A stretch of 64,000 nt of DNA from JAWPMT01 sp965215825 (GCA_965215825.1 CBDCEM010000003.1:5394001-5458000), one strand, 5' to 3'. Counted from the stretch's first letter, positions 24,719 to 34,380 are shown. Notes: generated from the sequence alone by a model not told the origin. Program-made: numbers and translations.

Positions 24719-25735
24719 ATGAGCTCTCCTATCAAAAGCATTCGCCCTCTGGGCTTCCCATGGGAAACCCTGGATCCTTTTTTGTTTTGTGTGTATCACA
24801 AAGACGATTACCCGAAAGGCAATACTGACATGGGGCCGGATGCTTCACTCGCTGGTCGAAGCCTGGGTAATGATTTTACCATAAAAGATGGTTGGCGCAT
24901 GTACCATGGTCAGAAAGTGCCAGGCTTCCCCCAACATCCACACCGGGGCTTCGAAACGATTACGATCGTACCCCAAGGTTTGGTCGATCATTCGGACTCT
25001 CTAGGCGCCGCTGGTCGATTTGGCAATGGTGATGTGCAATGGATGACGGCCGGTAAAGGGGTACTGCATTCGGAAATGTTTCCTCTGCTCTCCCAGGAAG
25101 AGGAAAACCCTTTATTGCTGTTCCAGATCTGGCTTAACCTACCGGCGAAAAGCAAATTTGTCGATCCGCATTTTGCCATGCTTTGGGGTGATACCATTCC
25201 AACCTATGAACATCTGGATGCCTCAGGTAAGCGAACGGCGGTTAAGGTCATTGCAGGCAAAATTGATGAGGTGAAGGCTCCATCACCGGCACCCAATTCC
25301 TGGGCAGCGGACCCGGCTCATGAAGTGGGCATCTGGAATATCATAATGGAACCGGGTGCTCAATGGAACCTTCCCAAAGCCAGTCCGGATGTCAACCGCA
25401 AGGTCTATTTCTACCAGGGTGAGCAAATACAAATGGCCGATGAAAGCATAGGGCTCCAACAAGGAGTGGATCTGGTTCCAGACGCGGAGGTAACATTGAA
25501 AAATGGTACAACAGAGGGCCACCTGCTGCTATTACAAGGAAACCCCATTGGGGAACCAGTGGCCCAATATGGCCCTTTCGTCATGAATACCCAACAAGAG
25601 ATCCAGGAAGCGTTTGCCGATTATCAACGGACCGAATTTGGGGGATGGCCCTGGCCGGAACACGATCATGTGCATCCCAGAGAAACGGGCCGTTTCGCCA
25701 AACATGCCGATGGTCGGGAAGAACACAAAGACTGA
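24719..25735 (+). CDS. Pirin-family bicupin protein
   Basis: 338 residues, the length of the longer pirins. The N-terminal cupin has the metal site HPHRGFETI (His73, His75) with GNGDVQWMTAGKGVLHSE following, both hallmarks. The second cupin covers about residues 190-290. Pirins bind Fe or other metals in the cytoplasm and some act as quercetin dioxygenases; the role here is unknown. The C-terminal 40 residues are rich in His (WPWPEHDHVHPRETG). The zinc-ribbon gene follows by 12 bp. Confidence 0.92.
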   Translation: MSSPIKSIRPLGFPWETLDPFLFCVYHKDDYPKGNTDMGPDASLAGRSLGNDFTIKDGWRMYHGQKVPGFPQHPHRGFETITIVPQGLVDHSDSLGAAGRFGNGDVQWMTAGKGVLHSEMFPLLSQEEENPLLLFQIWLNLPAKSKFVDPHFAMLWGDTIPTYEHLDASGKRTAVKVIAGKIDEVKAPSPAPNSWAADPAHEVGIWNIIMEPGAQWNLPKASPDVNRKVYFYQGEQIQMADESIGLQQGVDLVPDAEVTLKNGTTEGHLLLLQGNPIGEPVAQYGPFVMNTQQEIQEAFADYQRTEFGGWPWPEHDHVHPRETGRFAKHADGREEHKD

Positions 25736-25747
25736 CCTTCTTAGCTC

Positions 25748-26224
25748 ATGTGTCGCTATGCCATGTCTAACTACAAGGAGCATTTTGCCTGCTTCGAATG
25801 CCGAAAGACTTTTAAAAGAAGGCGGCTTTGGGATATAGATCGTGAAAAAGTCCTCAAGCAAGAGGAGGAACTCCCGGCAAAATGTCCTGAATGTGGGCAA
25901 TTAATGGCCGACATGGGTAAGGATTTCGAAGCACCGAAAAAGAAAGATCTGAAGACCTGGAATCACATACAATCACTATATGAAGTAGGTATTACGTTTC
26001 ACTCGTGCGGTTGCATTGGACCAGGTTATATTCCCCGAGACAAAGCATCATTGCTTCAATTACTCAATAAAAACCGCACCACCTATCTCTCAAACCTGAA
26101 CCTGGGATTGGAGCGATTGAGAATTGCAAAGGAACCAAAAGCAATTAGGAAGCTTAGTGAAGCGGTGGATTCCTGGAAGGGAAAACTAGAAGTGCTTGAT
26201 CAACACATAGTGGCTATTCAGTAA
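25748..26224 (+). CDS. Zinc-ribbon-like protein, unknown function
   Basis: 158 residues. Two CxxC pairs, CFEC (15-18) and CPEC (46-49), can form one zinc ribbon, and a further Cys cluster FHSCGCIGPGY lies at about 89-99. The second half is helical and charged. The start MCRYAMSNYKEHFACFEC recurs in Bacteroidota hypothetical proteins, but I cannot give a function. It probably shares a transcript with pirin. Confidence 0.8.
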   Translation: MCRYAMSNYKEHFACFECRKTFKRRRLWDIDREKVLKQEEELPAKCPECGQLMADMGKDFEAPKKKDLKTWNHIQSLYEVGITFHSCGCIGPGYIPRDKASLLQLLNKNRTTYLSNLNLGLERLRIAKEPKAIRKLSEAVDSWKGKLEVLDQHIVAIQ

Positions 26225-26260
26225 CTGATATTACATCATTTTAAAACATGCATTAAAATC

Positions 26261-27115
26261 CTATTTATTCAACAAATCATTTGGCCTTTTACTAAGCTTA
26301 AAAAGTAATCCGGCCGCCACAACAACAAAAACAATATGTAGCGCATATAGATACATGCGTTGCTCTACCTGCTCACTGACTTCAGGATAAATGGTTAAAA
26401 CGATATTGGAAGCCGCATTGAAGGTCGTGTGCAATAAAATAGCCAGGATAAGACTGCCCCTGGTCCTTAGGTAAACATAGCTGAAGACAAAAGTTTCGGC
26501 TGTTATGTTGAGGAAGTACAACGTAATGGTCCAGGCATTTACTTCGAATACACCTGGAATGGCTGCACCCGGAAATGTAAAAGATGCCAAATGCCACAGG
26601 GACCAGCAAAAACCAAGGATCAAACTGCTTTGAAAAACGCTATACTTTTCCAGCAATGCCGGAAGCATGTACCCGCGCCATCCCAACTCTTCCATTAACG
26701 GACCAAAAGGAAGGGCCAGCAACAGGTAGAGAAATACAACATTGAACCCTTCTGCATAAGCGGAAGCACCCAGTGAAAACCCAAACAAAGAGGTGGTAGT
26801 AAGCGCCAGGAAGTAAACCACAAATGGCAATACCAAAACCAACAGATACCATTTCAATGAAACTTTAAATGATCCGAATTTCTTTAGCAGTTGCCGGACC
26901 CCCTCCTTTCCATCATTCAGGGCCACCACGATTAATGCGGCTATACTGGGGCCAAACCCACCAGGAATACCTACTAACGCTAACCAGGGAAATGTGCCTT
27001 CTTCTGCATTCAATATCGCCTGATAACAGGGATATAGAAAAGCCCATGAAATCAAATAGTTCAACAGGATGTAGAAGGTCAGGGGTCGTTGATGAGCGAG
27101 GGTACGTAAAGGCAT
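26261..27115 (-). CDS. CPBP-family intramembrane metalloprotease
   Basis: 284 residues with about seven membrane segments. The ABI/CAAX motifs are visible: EELGWRGYMLP (the Glu-Glu-x3-Arg motif), a later FCWSLWHL (Phe-x3-Trp-His) and ILLHTTFNA. These residues form the metal site of a membrane-embedded protease. Bacterial members act in peptide maturation, bacteriocin self-immunity or signalling; no partner is visible here. The next gene in this direction lies upstream at 27338. Confidence 0.92.
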   Translation of the reverse strand: MPLRTLAHQRPLTFYILLNYLISWAFLYPCYQAILNAEEGTFPWLALVGIPGGFGPSIAALIVVALNDGKEGVRQLLKKFGSFKVSLKWYLLVLVLPFVVYFLALTTTSLFGFSLGASAYAEGFNVVFLYLLLALPFGPLMEELGWRGYMLPALLEKYSVFQSSLILGFCWSLWHLASFTFPGAAIPGVFEVNAWTITLYFLNITAETFVFSYVYLRTRGSLILAILLHTTFNAASNIVLTIYPEVSEQVEQRMYLYALHIVFVVVAAGLLFKLSKRPNDLLNK

Positions 27116-27337
27116 TGGTGCTTTATGGTAAGATGCATTTGATCCGAAAAGGTTGTCCGGAAGCCAAACTTCACTCCGATTTAACCCTTACCCTAAATCA
27201 TCAAGCACCTCTTTCGCATATTTTTGAATTTTTCTTCCAACTTCTATCACCGGGGGTTGATCCAAAATCCAGCAATGAAAAGAGATATTAGAACAAGTAC
27301 TGTCCTGATACCTCTAAACGTAATTTCCAATGGGTGA

Positions 27338-27859
27338 TCAGGTTCCTTTCTTAGTAGCCACATCATGGAATACTTGCTCCCATTCTTTTTCTCCCGCATA
27401 CCTGCTCCGCCAGCCATCCCAAATAAGTTGGTCCCGATCGGCATAAGAAATGGTAGCTCGGAAAAATCGATCTCCATTCACGTTGTTAGGAGTAATGGCC
27501 CTGATTTGCTGGCTTTCTTTATCCAGAAACCACTGATGTTTACTTTGAAGTGGGAAGTCGTTAGCCAGTCCGGTAGCCCAAAAGCAAGCATTTTTATGAT
27601 CATAATTGATCAGATAAGCATAGAAACGTTTCTTACCATTACGCGAACTGGTGGTAGCCGACTCACATTTGATATAGCTATCATTTAGGTAATAGGTACA
27701 TGTTCTTGTGCCTGATTCGGTGTATTCTTTTTCTGTACCCGGAAGAATGGTTTCCAATACTTCCCATTCACCAATCAGGAAATCAAGATCATTAATGGAT
27801 TGTGCTTGTAAACCATGCATACACAATAGCATGATCATGGAGAATTGTAGTCTTTTCAT
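27338..27859 (-). CDS. Secreted DUF1579-like protein
   Basis: I prefer the ATG at 27859 (MKRLQFSMIMLLCMHGLQAQ), which gives a clean signal peptide; the frame is open to 27892. About 173 residues. The mature start LDFLIGEWEVLETILPG is the 'xxLIGxWxGxxx' opening of lipocalin-like DUF1579 proteins, followed by beta strands such as FYAYLINYDHKNACFWATG. The function is unknown. It follows the AraC-type regulator gene by about 80 bp, which may control it. Confidence 0.8.
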   Translation of the reverse strand: MKRLQFSMIMLLCMHGLQAQSINDLDFLIGEWEVLETILPGTEKEYTESGTRTCTYYLNDSYIKCESATTSSRNGKKRFYAYLINYDHKNACFWATGLANDFPLQSKHQWFLDKESQQIRAITPNNVNGDRFFRATISYADRDQLIWDGWRSRYAGEKEWEQVFHDVATKKGT

Positions 27860-27940
27860 CTTTTTGAGTTTTGGGCTCAACTTAGGTTTCAAGTGTCTTA
27901 AAAACGTCTCAATACCTGCTCAGTAGGTCTCAAAAAGCTC

Positions 27941-29032
27941 TTATTTTCCAGAGTTGCCTGACTTGAAGTCTTTTGGCGTCTGTCCGGTGTAGAGTTTAAA
28001 CACCCGATTAAAACTTGCTTTTGAATTGAACCCCGCATCGAGTGCAAGGCTTAGTATCGTCAGGTGCTCATAGCCAGGATCCTTCAATCTTACTTTTACC
28101 TCTATGACGCGATATTCATTGATGAACTGAAAGTAATTCTTCCCTAACTCTCTATTCAGAACACCAGAGATCACCCTTCCCGACAATCCAGATAATTCGC
28201 TCAGTTCCGCCAAACTAAACTCCGGATTGCGATAGAGTTTTTGGTCAGTCACGAGTGCCTGCAATTCTGAAAGAAGGGTGGACATTTTAGGAATCTCTTC
28301 GGTTTCATCTTCCACCTTTGGCAAAACAATGGTCTGGGCTTGTCTAAAACCATTGATACTTATCCAATAGAGCATGCCGGCATAGACCAGAAGAATTGAC
28401 GCGCGGTATTCGTCCCATTCGTTGGTGGGTTCTTTCCCTAGTAAGGTGCTACTGATAGCCAGGAATAACAAAATGATCAAAAATGAGAAAACCAAAACCT
28501 TTATAATACGCTTCACCCATTGCAGGTCGATAAATTCCGTAGTGGAAACCTGGTTGAGCAACGATTGCTGATAGACACTTACTTTCTTGTAAGTGACCCA
28601 GGAATAAATGAGAATGGAAACAATGGCTGCTGATTCCAATAATTCTGCCGTGGCATGAAACCAATGGAGTCCTCTATCCAAAAAGAGATGATAGAAGCTA
28701 TGTAGGTAGTTCAATACAATAGGAGCAAAATGCCATCCATCTTTTTTGGATACGCCTATGGAACTGGTCAGTGTTCGTACATACAGGTAGAGCGATGGAC
28801 CAATCCAATAGGAGAGTGAAAAAGGAAGCCATGCGAGCCATCGGTATCGATGCCAGATTGCAGGTTCCATCATGTAAGGCGTAAAGGTGAGACAAAGTGC
28901 CAGGATCAGCAAAGCCAGGAATCGATTGGCTTTTCTGTTTTCGCGCTTTTCAAGAAGCAGAAAACTAAACACCAGGCCATTGATGATGGAACAGATCGTG
29001 ATCAACTGAATCAATGAAAGCTCAAACCGCAT
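27941..29032 (-). CDS. Membrane-bound AraC-family transcriptional regulator
   Basis: 363 residues. The first 230 hold about seven membrane helices (LITICSIINGLVFSFLLLE onward), and the last 100 an AraC/XylS double helix-turn-helix with FSLAELSELSGLSGRVISG and LDAGFNSKASFNRVFKLYTG-type motif. This common Bacteroidota design probably senses a signal in the membrane and binds DNA in the cytoplasm. The likely targets are its neighbours, the secreted protein at 27338 or the DUF3667 gene. Confidence 0.93.
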   Translation of the reverse strand: MRFELSLIQLITICSIINGLVFSFLLLEKRENRKANRFLALLILALCLTFTPYMMEPAIWHRYRWLAWLPFSLSYWIGPSLYLYVRTLTSSIGVSKKDGWHFAPIVLNYLHSFYHLFLDRGLHWFHATAELLESAAIVSILIYSWVTYKKVSVYQQSLLNQVSTTEFIDLQWVKRIIKVLVFSFLIILLFLAISSTLLGKEPTNEWDEYRASILLVYAGMLYWISINGFRQAQTIVLPKVEDETEEIPKMSTLLSELQALVTDQKLYRNPEFSLAELSELSGLSGRVISGVLNRELGKNYFQFINEYRVIEVKVRLKDPGYEHLTILSLALDAGFNSKASFNRVFKLYTGQTPKDFKSGNSGK

Positions 29033-29107
29033 CGAGGTTGCTTACGCAAAAAGATGCATGTCGGGTTTAATTCAGGTGTCTAAAGCACAATTTAACTGCT
29101 CAACAGG

Positions 29108-29851
29108 CTAACTCTTCAAATAGACAATCAAAAAGGAGAGACCGAAGCCCATCGCCATATATCCTAAAATACTTAAAATACTTACAAGCGGATACCTCAC
29201 CATCCCCCAAAATGAACGGTCCTGATGAAGGGAGTAGAAGTTGTAAATAAGCATGAAAAATAAGATCACCAAATTGACCTGTGGGTGAATCCTGTATACG
29301 TAGATACTGAAGATCGCCACGATCATTCCAAACAGAATATAAAGGCCAACCGTGAAAAAACTCATGGTCAGATATTCGGTAAAGTTGAAGCGCCTGCGGA
29401 AAAACAATTTCTGAAAAATTGAAATAGATAAGACCAGGAAGAACAAGATGTTATTGATGTTTCTCACCATGTACTGACCCGCCTCAAACAAGATTCTGCC
29501 GGACTCGGGTATTTCAGTCGGAGGCAAATTATTCTCAAATGGATCGTATTTGATCAATGTACGAACGATGATGTATATGGCTGTTAATAGAATAAAGAAA
29601 GCCACTGGGCGGTAGTACTTCTTTCGCTTTCCAGCCACGTATTCACGAAAAAGCAATCCGGGATTGATCAGTAGCCATCTTATGGTTCTTATCAGGGGTC
29701 CTTCCAAAGCAAAAGAGGAAGAGAAAAAGTCTTGCATGGTTTCTACAAATGCCAGCCTTCGGACTTTAGCCGATTGGCCACATTGGTGACAAAAATCACC
29801 GACTAATTCCATTTCGCAGTTGAGGCAGGCTTTCGGACCTTCAGCAGTCAT
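29108..29851 (-). CDS. DUF3667 membrane protein
   Basis: 247 residues. The N-terminus has a zinc-ribbon type knuckle CLNC-x8-CHQC (Cys9, 12, 21, 24) and then ETMQDFFSSSFALEGPLIRT, the DUF3667 signature, followed by KRKKYYRPVAFFIL. Four to five membrane segments follow. The family is widespread in Bacteroidota and has no known function. It lies 75 bp upstream of the AraC-type regulator in the same direction. Confidence 0.92.
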   Translation of the reverse strand: MTAEGPKACLNCEMELVGDFCHQCGQSAKVRRLAFVETMQDFFSSSFALEGPLIRTIRWLLINPGLLFREYVAGKRKKYYRPVAFFILLTAIYIIVRTLIKYDPFENNLPPTEIPESGRILFEAGQYMVRNINNILFFLVLSISIFQKLFFRRRFNFTEYLTMSFFTVGLYILFGMIVAIFSIYVYRIHPQVNLVILFFMLIYNFYSLHQDRSFWGMVRYPLVSILSILGYMAMGFGLSFLIVYLKS

Positions 29852-30109
29852 GAGCGCTTTTTTGTCTCAAGATAAGACCAAATGAGCAATAGCAAGGACA
29901 TCAAACCAGATCAAAAGCACCTGAAATTAACATCACACTTCATAATCCATGTTTGAGTTCCTTTGAAATAAAGCATATTGCGTCTTTTTCACTTCACTCG
30001 TTTCTTTAGATGTAATTAACCACAGAAACGTCTCTGCTCACTTGTTCTCTCATTGCATATTTCCCTTGCATTCCACAACTTGCCATCAGCATTCTTAACC
30101 TAGTTACTT

Positions 30110-31744
30110 ATGAAACGAACACTATTTGGCCTGTTGGGTCTTATTCTCATCTATTCATGTACCCCCTCGGAGACTTCAAACATCTCTGGTAAATTTGAGA
30201 TTGATACACTAGCGGTGGCTAATCACCTCAAAACCCTTTCCTCCGACGCCTTTGAAGGTCGAAAACCCTTTTCACCCGGAGAAGAAAAAACGGTCAATTA
30301 CCTTAAGGAACAATTTGAAAAAATAGGGCTGGAGCCAGGTAATGGAGGTAGTTACTTTCAGGATGTACCCATGGTACAGATCACAGGAAGTCCAGACGAA
30401 ACCATGAAGATTTCTGGTGGTTCGTCACCAGTGTCCCTATCTGCTAATAAAGAGTACGTTGCTTATACGGACCGCCCCGTTGAATCCGTAAGCCTGGATA
30501 ACTCTGAAATGGTTTTTGCTGGATACGGAGTAGTGGCCCCGGAGTATGGCTGGAACGATTATGAAGGCCTGGATGTGAAAGGAAAAACAGTTATTGTCCT
30601 TGTAAATGACCCAGGTTTTGGTAGTGGAGATAGTACCCTGTTTAAGGGCGAGCAAATGACCTATTACGGTCGTTGGACCTATAAATATGAAGAAGCTGCG
30701 CGTCAGGGAGCGGCGGGATGCCTCATCATACACGAGACGGTTCCTGCCGGTTATCCCTGGTTGGTGGTGAGCAACTCATGGTCAGGAGGACGACTGACCC
30801 TTGATGGTGATCCAGGAAATTTATGTGCAGTACAGGGTTGGATTACACGTGATGCAGCTATTAAGTTATTTGAGACTTCTGGTGAAGACCTGAAAAACTT
30901 CCGTGAAATGGCCCGAAACAAAGACTTCCAACCCATAAGTCTTGGGCTGAACACTAGCATTGGTATAATTAACACCATCGAAAGAAATGTTTCAAAAAAT
31001 GTAATCGCTCAGATCCAGGGAACCGAAAAACCTGATGAGGCCATTATTTATAGTGCGCACTGGGACCACCTGGGGATAGGTACGCCAATCGACGGAGACA
31101 GCATTTACAATGGCGCACTGGACAATGCCAGTGGAACTGCGGTACTTCTGGGGCTTGCACAGGCATTCGCCAACAAGGAAATCATGCCCAGGAGAACAGT
31201 GGTTTTCCTTGCCGTAACAGCGGAAGAACAAGGTCTTTATGGATCACAGTATTATGCGGAAAACCCCACTTTTGATCCTCAGAAAATTGTAGCGAACATC
31301 AATATGGATGGCGCTTCCTATTATGGAAAGATGAAGGACCTGACAGTGATCGGATATGGGCAATCAGAAATGGATGACCTGGCTGCTTCAGTAGCAGAGA
31401 CTCAAGATCGCTACATCATCCCTGATCCAGATGCAGGCAAGGGCTATTTTTATCGTTCAGATCACTTCAATTTTGCTAAAATCGGTGTTCCGGCGTTGTA
31501 TGCCGGTGCCGACTATGAAGCTGTCGATGGTGGTGTCGATGCCATTCAGGCTTTGAAGGATGCCTACCTGACTGGAAGATACCACAGACCTCAAGACGAG
31601 TTTGGTGCTGTTAATTGGCAGTATGGAGGCCTGTATCAGGATGCCATGCTCTACCTGACCATTGGAGATCAATTAGCCAACTCGAATATCTTTCCTAAAT
31701 GGAAAGAGGGTTCTGAATTCAAGAGCATACGAGAAAGTAAATAA
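30110..31744 (+). CDS. M28-family zinc aminopeptidase lipoprotein with PA domain
   Basis: 544 residues with a lipobox (LIYSC17). A PA (protease-associated) insert covers about residues 120-250 and contains YEEAARQGAAGCLIIHE. The M28 catalytic domain follows with the zinc ligands visible: H317 in SAHWDHLG, D338 in GALDNASG, the catalytic Glu pair E372-E373 in TAEEQG, an Asp in NINMDG and a late His in YRSDHFNF. It probably releases N-terminal residues from peptides in the periplasm. A terminator for it lies inside the convergent next gene. Confidence 0.95.
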   Translation: MKRTLFGLLGLILIYSCTPSETSNISGKFEIDTLAVANHLKTLSSDAFEGRKPFSPGEEKTVNYLKEQFEKIGLEPGNGGSYFQDVPMVQITGSPDETMKISGGSSPVSLSANKEYVAYTDRPVESVSLDNSEMVFAGYGVVAPEYGWNDYEGLDVKGKTVIVLVNDPGFGSGDSTLFKGEQMTYYGRWTYKYEEAARQGAAGCLIIHETVPAGYPWLVVSNSWSGGRLTLDGDPGNLCAVQGWITRDAAIKLFETSGEDLKNFREMARNKDFQPISLGLNTSIGIINTIERNVSKNVIAQIQGTEKPDEAIIYSAHWDHLGIGTPIDGDSIYNGALDNASGTAVLLGLAQAFANKEIMPRRTVVFLAVTAEEQGLYGSQYYAENPTFDPQKIVANINMDGASYYGKMKDLTVIGYGQSEMDDLAASVAETQDRYIIPDPDAGKGYFYRSDHFNFAKIGVPALYAGADYEAVDGGVDAIQALKDAYLTGRYHRPQDEFGAVNWQYGGLYQDAMLYLTIGDQLANSNIFPKWKEGSEFKSIRESK

Positions 31745-31761
31745 AACACTCAGGAGTTTCA

Positions 31762-32262
31762 TTAGCTTTTGGCCCTGGGGCCAAGTTCCACTACTTCAAG
31801 ATTTTGCAATGAACCCTGTTCCACGTCAAAGCGGAGCAGGGTTTTTACTTTATGAAACCCATGTTTTCCAGCTGCTCCCGGATTCATAAACAAGACATTC
31901 CGTTTTTTATCCATCTCCACTTTCAGGATGTGCGAATGGCCGCAAATCAACACATCCGGTTGGTGTTTATTCAATAGTTCCCGCACTCGCTTGTTATACG
32001 AGGGAGGTTTTCCCGCAATATGTGTCATCAAAAAGGTTTTGCCCGAACGCCCTAATAAAAGATCTTCAGGGACAGCTTCCCTAATCTTGTGTCCATCGAT
32101 ATTCCCCCATACGGCATGTGTGGGTCGAAATTCGTTCAATTGGTCATACAATTCTATCGTACCAATATCTCCTGCATGCCATATCTCATCGCAAGGTTCA
32201 AAATAGGTAAAGACTTTTGGATCCAGGAAACTGTGAGTGTCCGAAATAAGGCCAATTTTCAT
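31762..32262 (-). CDS. Metallophosphoesterase, YfcE/MJ0936-like
   Basis: 166 residues from the ATG at 32262 (MKIGLISDTHSFLDPK); the frame stays open to 32325, but the family starts at this beta strand. The calcineurin-like motifs are all present: ISDTHS (D-x-H), WHAGDIG (GD), WGNIDG (GN), and CGHSHILK (GHxH). Such proteins hydrolyse phosphodiesters with Mn2+ in the cytoplasm. The last part also carries the terminator of the opposite gene. Confidence 0.93.
   Translation of the reverse strand: MKIGLISDTHSFLDPKVFTYFEPCDEIWHAGDIGTIELYDQLNEFRPTHAVWGNIDGHKIREAVPEDLLLGRSGKTFLMTHIAGKPPSYNKRVRELLNKHQPDVLICGHSHILKVEMDKKRNVLFMNPGAAGKHGFHKVKTLLRFDVEQGSLQNLEVVELGPRAKS
31812..31846 (+). terminator. Terminator of the peptidase gene, inside the convergent gene
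   Basis: AACCCTGTTCC (31812-31822) pairs with GGAGCAGGGTT (31833-31843), with one G-T pair, and is followed by a T-run. It lies 68 bp after the peptidase stop codon, within the coding end of the metallophosphoesterase. Confidence 0.75.
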
Positions 32263-32392
32263 GATACGAAATAACATCGTTTTACCGAGTATCCCATTTG
32301 TCCGGATTTTTATATCCATGAACAATTTCTGTTACCCGCGGATCAATTAGTTTTAAGCTTCGAACCAGTCGAATCAAAGATTCTAGCCGGGT

Positions 32393-32776
32393 ATGAGTGA
32401 TCAAAATTTCATCTATAACGAAGCACTGGATGCTTCGTATCTGTCGCAATTTTACGGAGACGATGTGGCAAGAGCTGCCATGATGTTTCAGGTATTCCTG
32501 CAAGTCATAGATGGAGAGATTGAAATTTTACAAAAGCACGAATCTAATGGCGACTGGAGCGCCTTCTCCGCTCAGGCTCATAAAATCAAACCCAACTTCA
32601 TGATGGTTGGACTTGCAGAATTGAGTGAATTGATGAAATTGTTTGAAGGAGCCAAAATGGAGGAAGACTTAAGGAAAATGATTAGTTTGCAATTCAATGA
32701 AGTGAAAGGCCAGGTAGAAAATGGCAAGAAACTTATTGAAAAAGAACTTCACCGCTTAAAGGAATTCAATATATGA
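32393..32776 (+). CDS. Histidine phosphotransfer (Hpt) protein
   Basis: 127 residues, a single all-helical Hpt domain. The phospho-accepting site is His63 in AQAHKIKPNFMMVGL, with Lys66 three residues on as usual; Pro67 replaces the usual Gly. It overlaps the LytTR response-regulator gene by four bases (ATGA), so it probably passes phosphate to or from it. No histidine kinase is encoded nearby; the kinase must be elsewhere. Confidence 0.88.
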   Translation: MSDQNFIYNEALDASYLSQFYGDDVARAAMMFQVFLQVIDGEIEILQKHESNGDWSAFSAQAHKIKPNFMMVGLAELSELMKLFEGAKMEEDLRKMISLQFNEVKGQVENGKKLIEKELHRLKEFNI

Positions 32777-33459
32777 ATTGCTTAATTGTAGATGACGATA
32801 AAATGGCCAGGGTATCATTGAATGCTCTGTGCGAAAAGATTGAAGACATCAATATCCTCAAAAGCTTTGATAGCGGCCTGGAAGCCATGAAGTTTTTGAA
32901 AACCAATAAGGTAGACCTAGTCTTCCTGGATATCGATATGCCTGATTTTTCCGGCATGGACCTGATCAAATCGCTGGATGATTTACCTCAAATCATTTTC
33001 ATCACCGGGCATACACAATACGCCCTGGAGGCCTTCGAATATCACGTCACGGATTTCGTACCCAAACCAGTAGATCTGCCCAGACTGATGAAGGCAGTGG
33101 AGCGAGCAAAGGAGTTACAGACAAACATCGATACAAGCAAAGATCTTCAAAACGATATCTATGTTCGTGTCAACGGACGCTACATACGACTGGATTTTGT
33201 GGACATCTTATATGTAGAGTCTTTGGGAGATTATGTGACCTTCGTAACCAACCATGGCAAGTACATTGTACACTCGACACTGAAAAACATCGATGAAAAG
33301 ATCAAGAGTGAAGACTTCCTAAAAGTGCATCGCTCCTACATCGTGAACCTGACCAAAATCGTGGATATCGAAGAAACGAATCTGGTGATAAAAGACAAGG
33401 TCATTCCTGTGAGTCGTGCTCACCGACCTGTACTGATGCAAAAGATCAAGACGATTTAA
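32773..33459 (+). CDS. LytTR-family response regulator
   Basis: 228 residues. Receiver domain 1-120 with the acidic pocket VDDDK, phospho-acceptor Asp53 in FLDIDMP, T78 in FITGH and Lys98 in VPKPVD. A LytTR DNA-binding domain covers about 128-228, with YVESLGDYVTFVTNHGKYIVHSTLKN and FLKVHRSYIVNLTKI. It should bind DNA on phosphorylation. Coupled to the Hpt gene just upstream; targets are unknown. Confidence 0.95.
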   Translation: MNCLIVDDDKMARVSLNALCEKIEDINILKSFDSGLEAMKFLKTNKVDLVFLDIDMPDFSGMDLIKSLDDLPQIIFITGHTQYALEAFEYHVTDFVPKPVDLPRLMKAVERAKELQTNIDTSKDLQNDIYVRVNGRYIRLDFVDILYVESLGDYVTFVTNHGKYIVHSTLKNIDEKIKSEDFLKVHRSYIVNLTKIVDIEETNLVIKDKVIPVSRAHRPVLMQKIKTI

Positions 33460-33606
33460 TTCATTTTTGGTCGACAATAAAATTTAGTAAATAGGCTCAC
33501 GAATTCAGCGATTATTTTTTTTGGATTCCTCTTTGCTGAGTGATTGACCAAAAGTCTTATAATCACTATGAAGCGCTATTTCAAGCTGATTTTCACCTGA
33601 GTCTTA

Positions 33607-34371
33607 CTACTTTTTTTTATAGTTACTGATGGTTCCCCTAACCTGAGAAGCAAGCATAAGCAGATCTACCCCTATGCCGATAAAATTGGCTCCTTGCTCC
33701 ATGTAGGATTGGATCTCCTGTTCACCAAGTGCCAATATTCCCGCCGTTTTACCGCTTCTGCGAATGGTCCCCAGAGCATTCTGGATTATGTGTTCAATTT
33801 CAGGATGGTCCGCATCACCAATATGTCCATATGATGCGGCCAGATCTGCAGGTCCTATGAACAATCCGTCCACACCCTTTACCTGGCTGATTTCTTCCAG
33901 GTTATCAATACCGGTTTTCGATTCAATCTGTAAAATCAAGCATATTTCCTGATTGGCATTCTTCGCATAGTCTTCAATGGTTCCCCATCTGGATGCCCGT
34001 GCCAGAGCCGGTGCTACACCCCTGATTCCTTCGGGGGGATATAGTACTGCTCGTACCATTTCCTCAGCCTGTTCCCGAGTTTCAATCATGGGAATCACAA
34101 AAGATTGCACACCGAAATCCAATAACTTTTTAAGAAGGACAGGATTTCCTGAAGGTGGTCGAACCAGCACCTGAGTCTCTGTATAGGCGGCCATTGATTG
34201 AAGTTGCGATAGAATCGTTCTTTCATCGAATGGTGCATGCTCTGCATCGATTACTACCCAATCGTATCCGGCACTTGCACAGATCTCTCCTACATACGTA
34301 TCTACAATGGTGTTCCAAAGACCGTAGCTAATATCTTCGGTCTGGAGTCTTTCCTTAAGGCGGTTCTTCAT
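33607..34371 (-). CDS. HpcH/HpaI-family aldolase
   Basis: 254 residues, matching 2-dehydro-3-deoxyglucarate or 4-hydroxy-2-oxoheptanedioate aldolases. Visible motifs are DWVVIDAEHAPFD (metal and base), VLVRPPSGNP, ILQIESKTGIDNLEE (metal Glu) and GLFIGPADLAASYG. It cleaves a 2-keto acid to pyruvate and an aldehyde with a divalent metal in the cytoplasm. It is the third gene of the operon with menB and a lactonase (9-bp gap). Confidence 0.92.
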   Translation of the reverse strand: MKNRLKERLQTEDISYGLWNTIVDTYVGEICASAGYDWVVIDAEHAPFDERTILSQLQSMAAYTETQVLVRPPSGNPVLLKKLLDFGVQSFVIPMIETREQAEEMVRAVLYPPEGIRGVAPALARASRWGTIEDYAKNANQEICLILQIESKTGIDNLEEISQVKGVDGLFIGPADLAASYGHIGDADHPEIEHIIQNALGTIRRSGKTAGILALGEQEIQSYMEQGANFIGIGVDLLMLASQVRGTISNYKKK

Positions 34372-34380
34372 TTACACGAT

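Noticed and set aside
25532..25900. Minus-strand frame across the pirin/zinc-ribbon junction
   Set aside because: Opposite two well-supported genes; composition is that of a shadow frame.
27247..27477. Minus-strand frame overlapping the DUF1579-like gene
   Set aside because: It is an alternative frame of the same strand crossing the real gene's end, with no family features.
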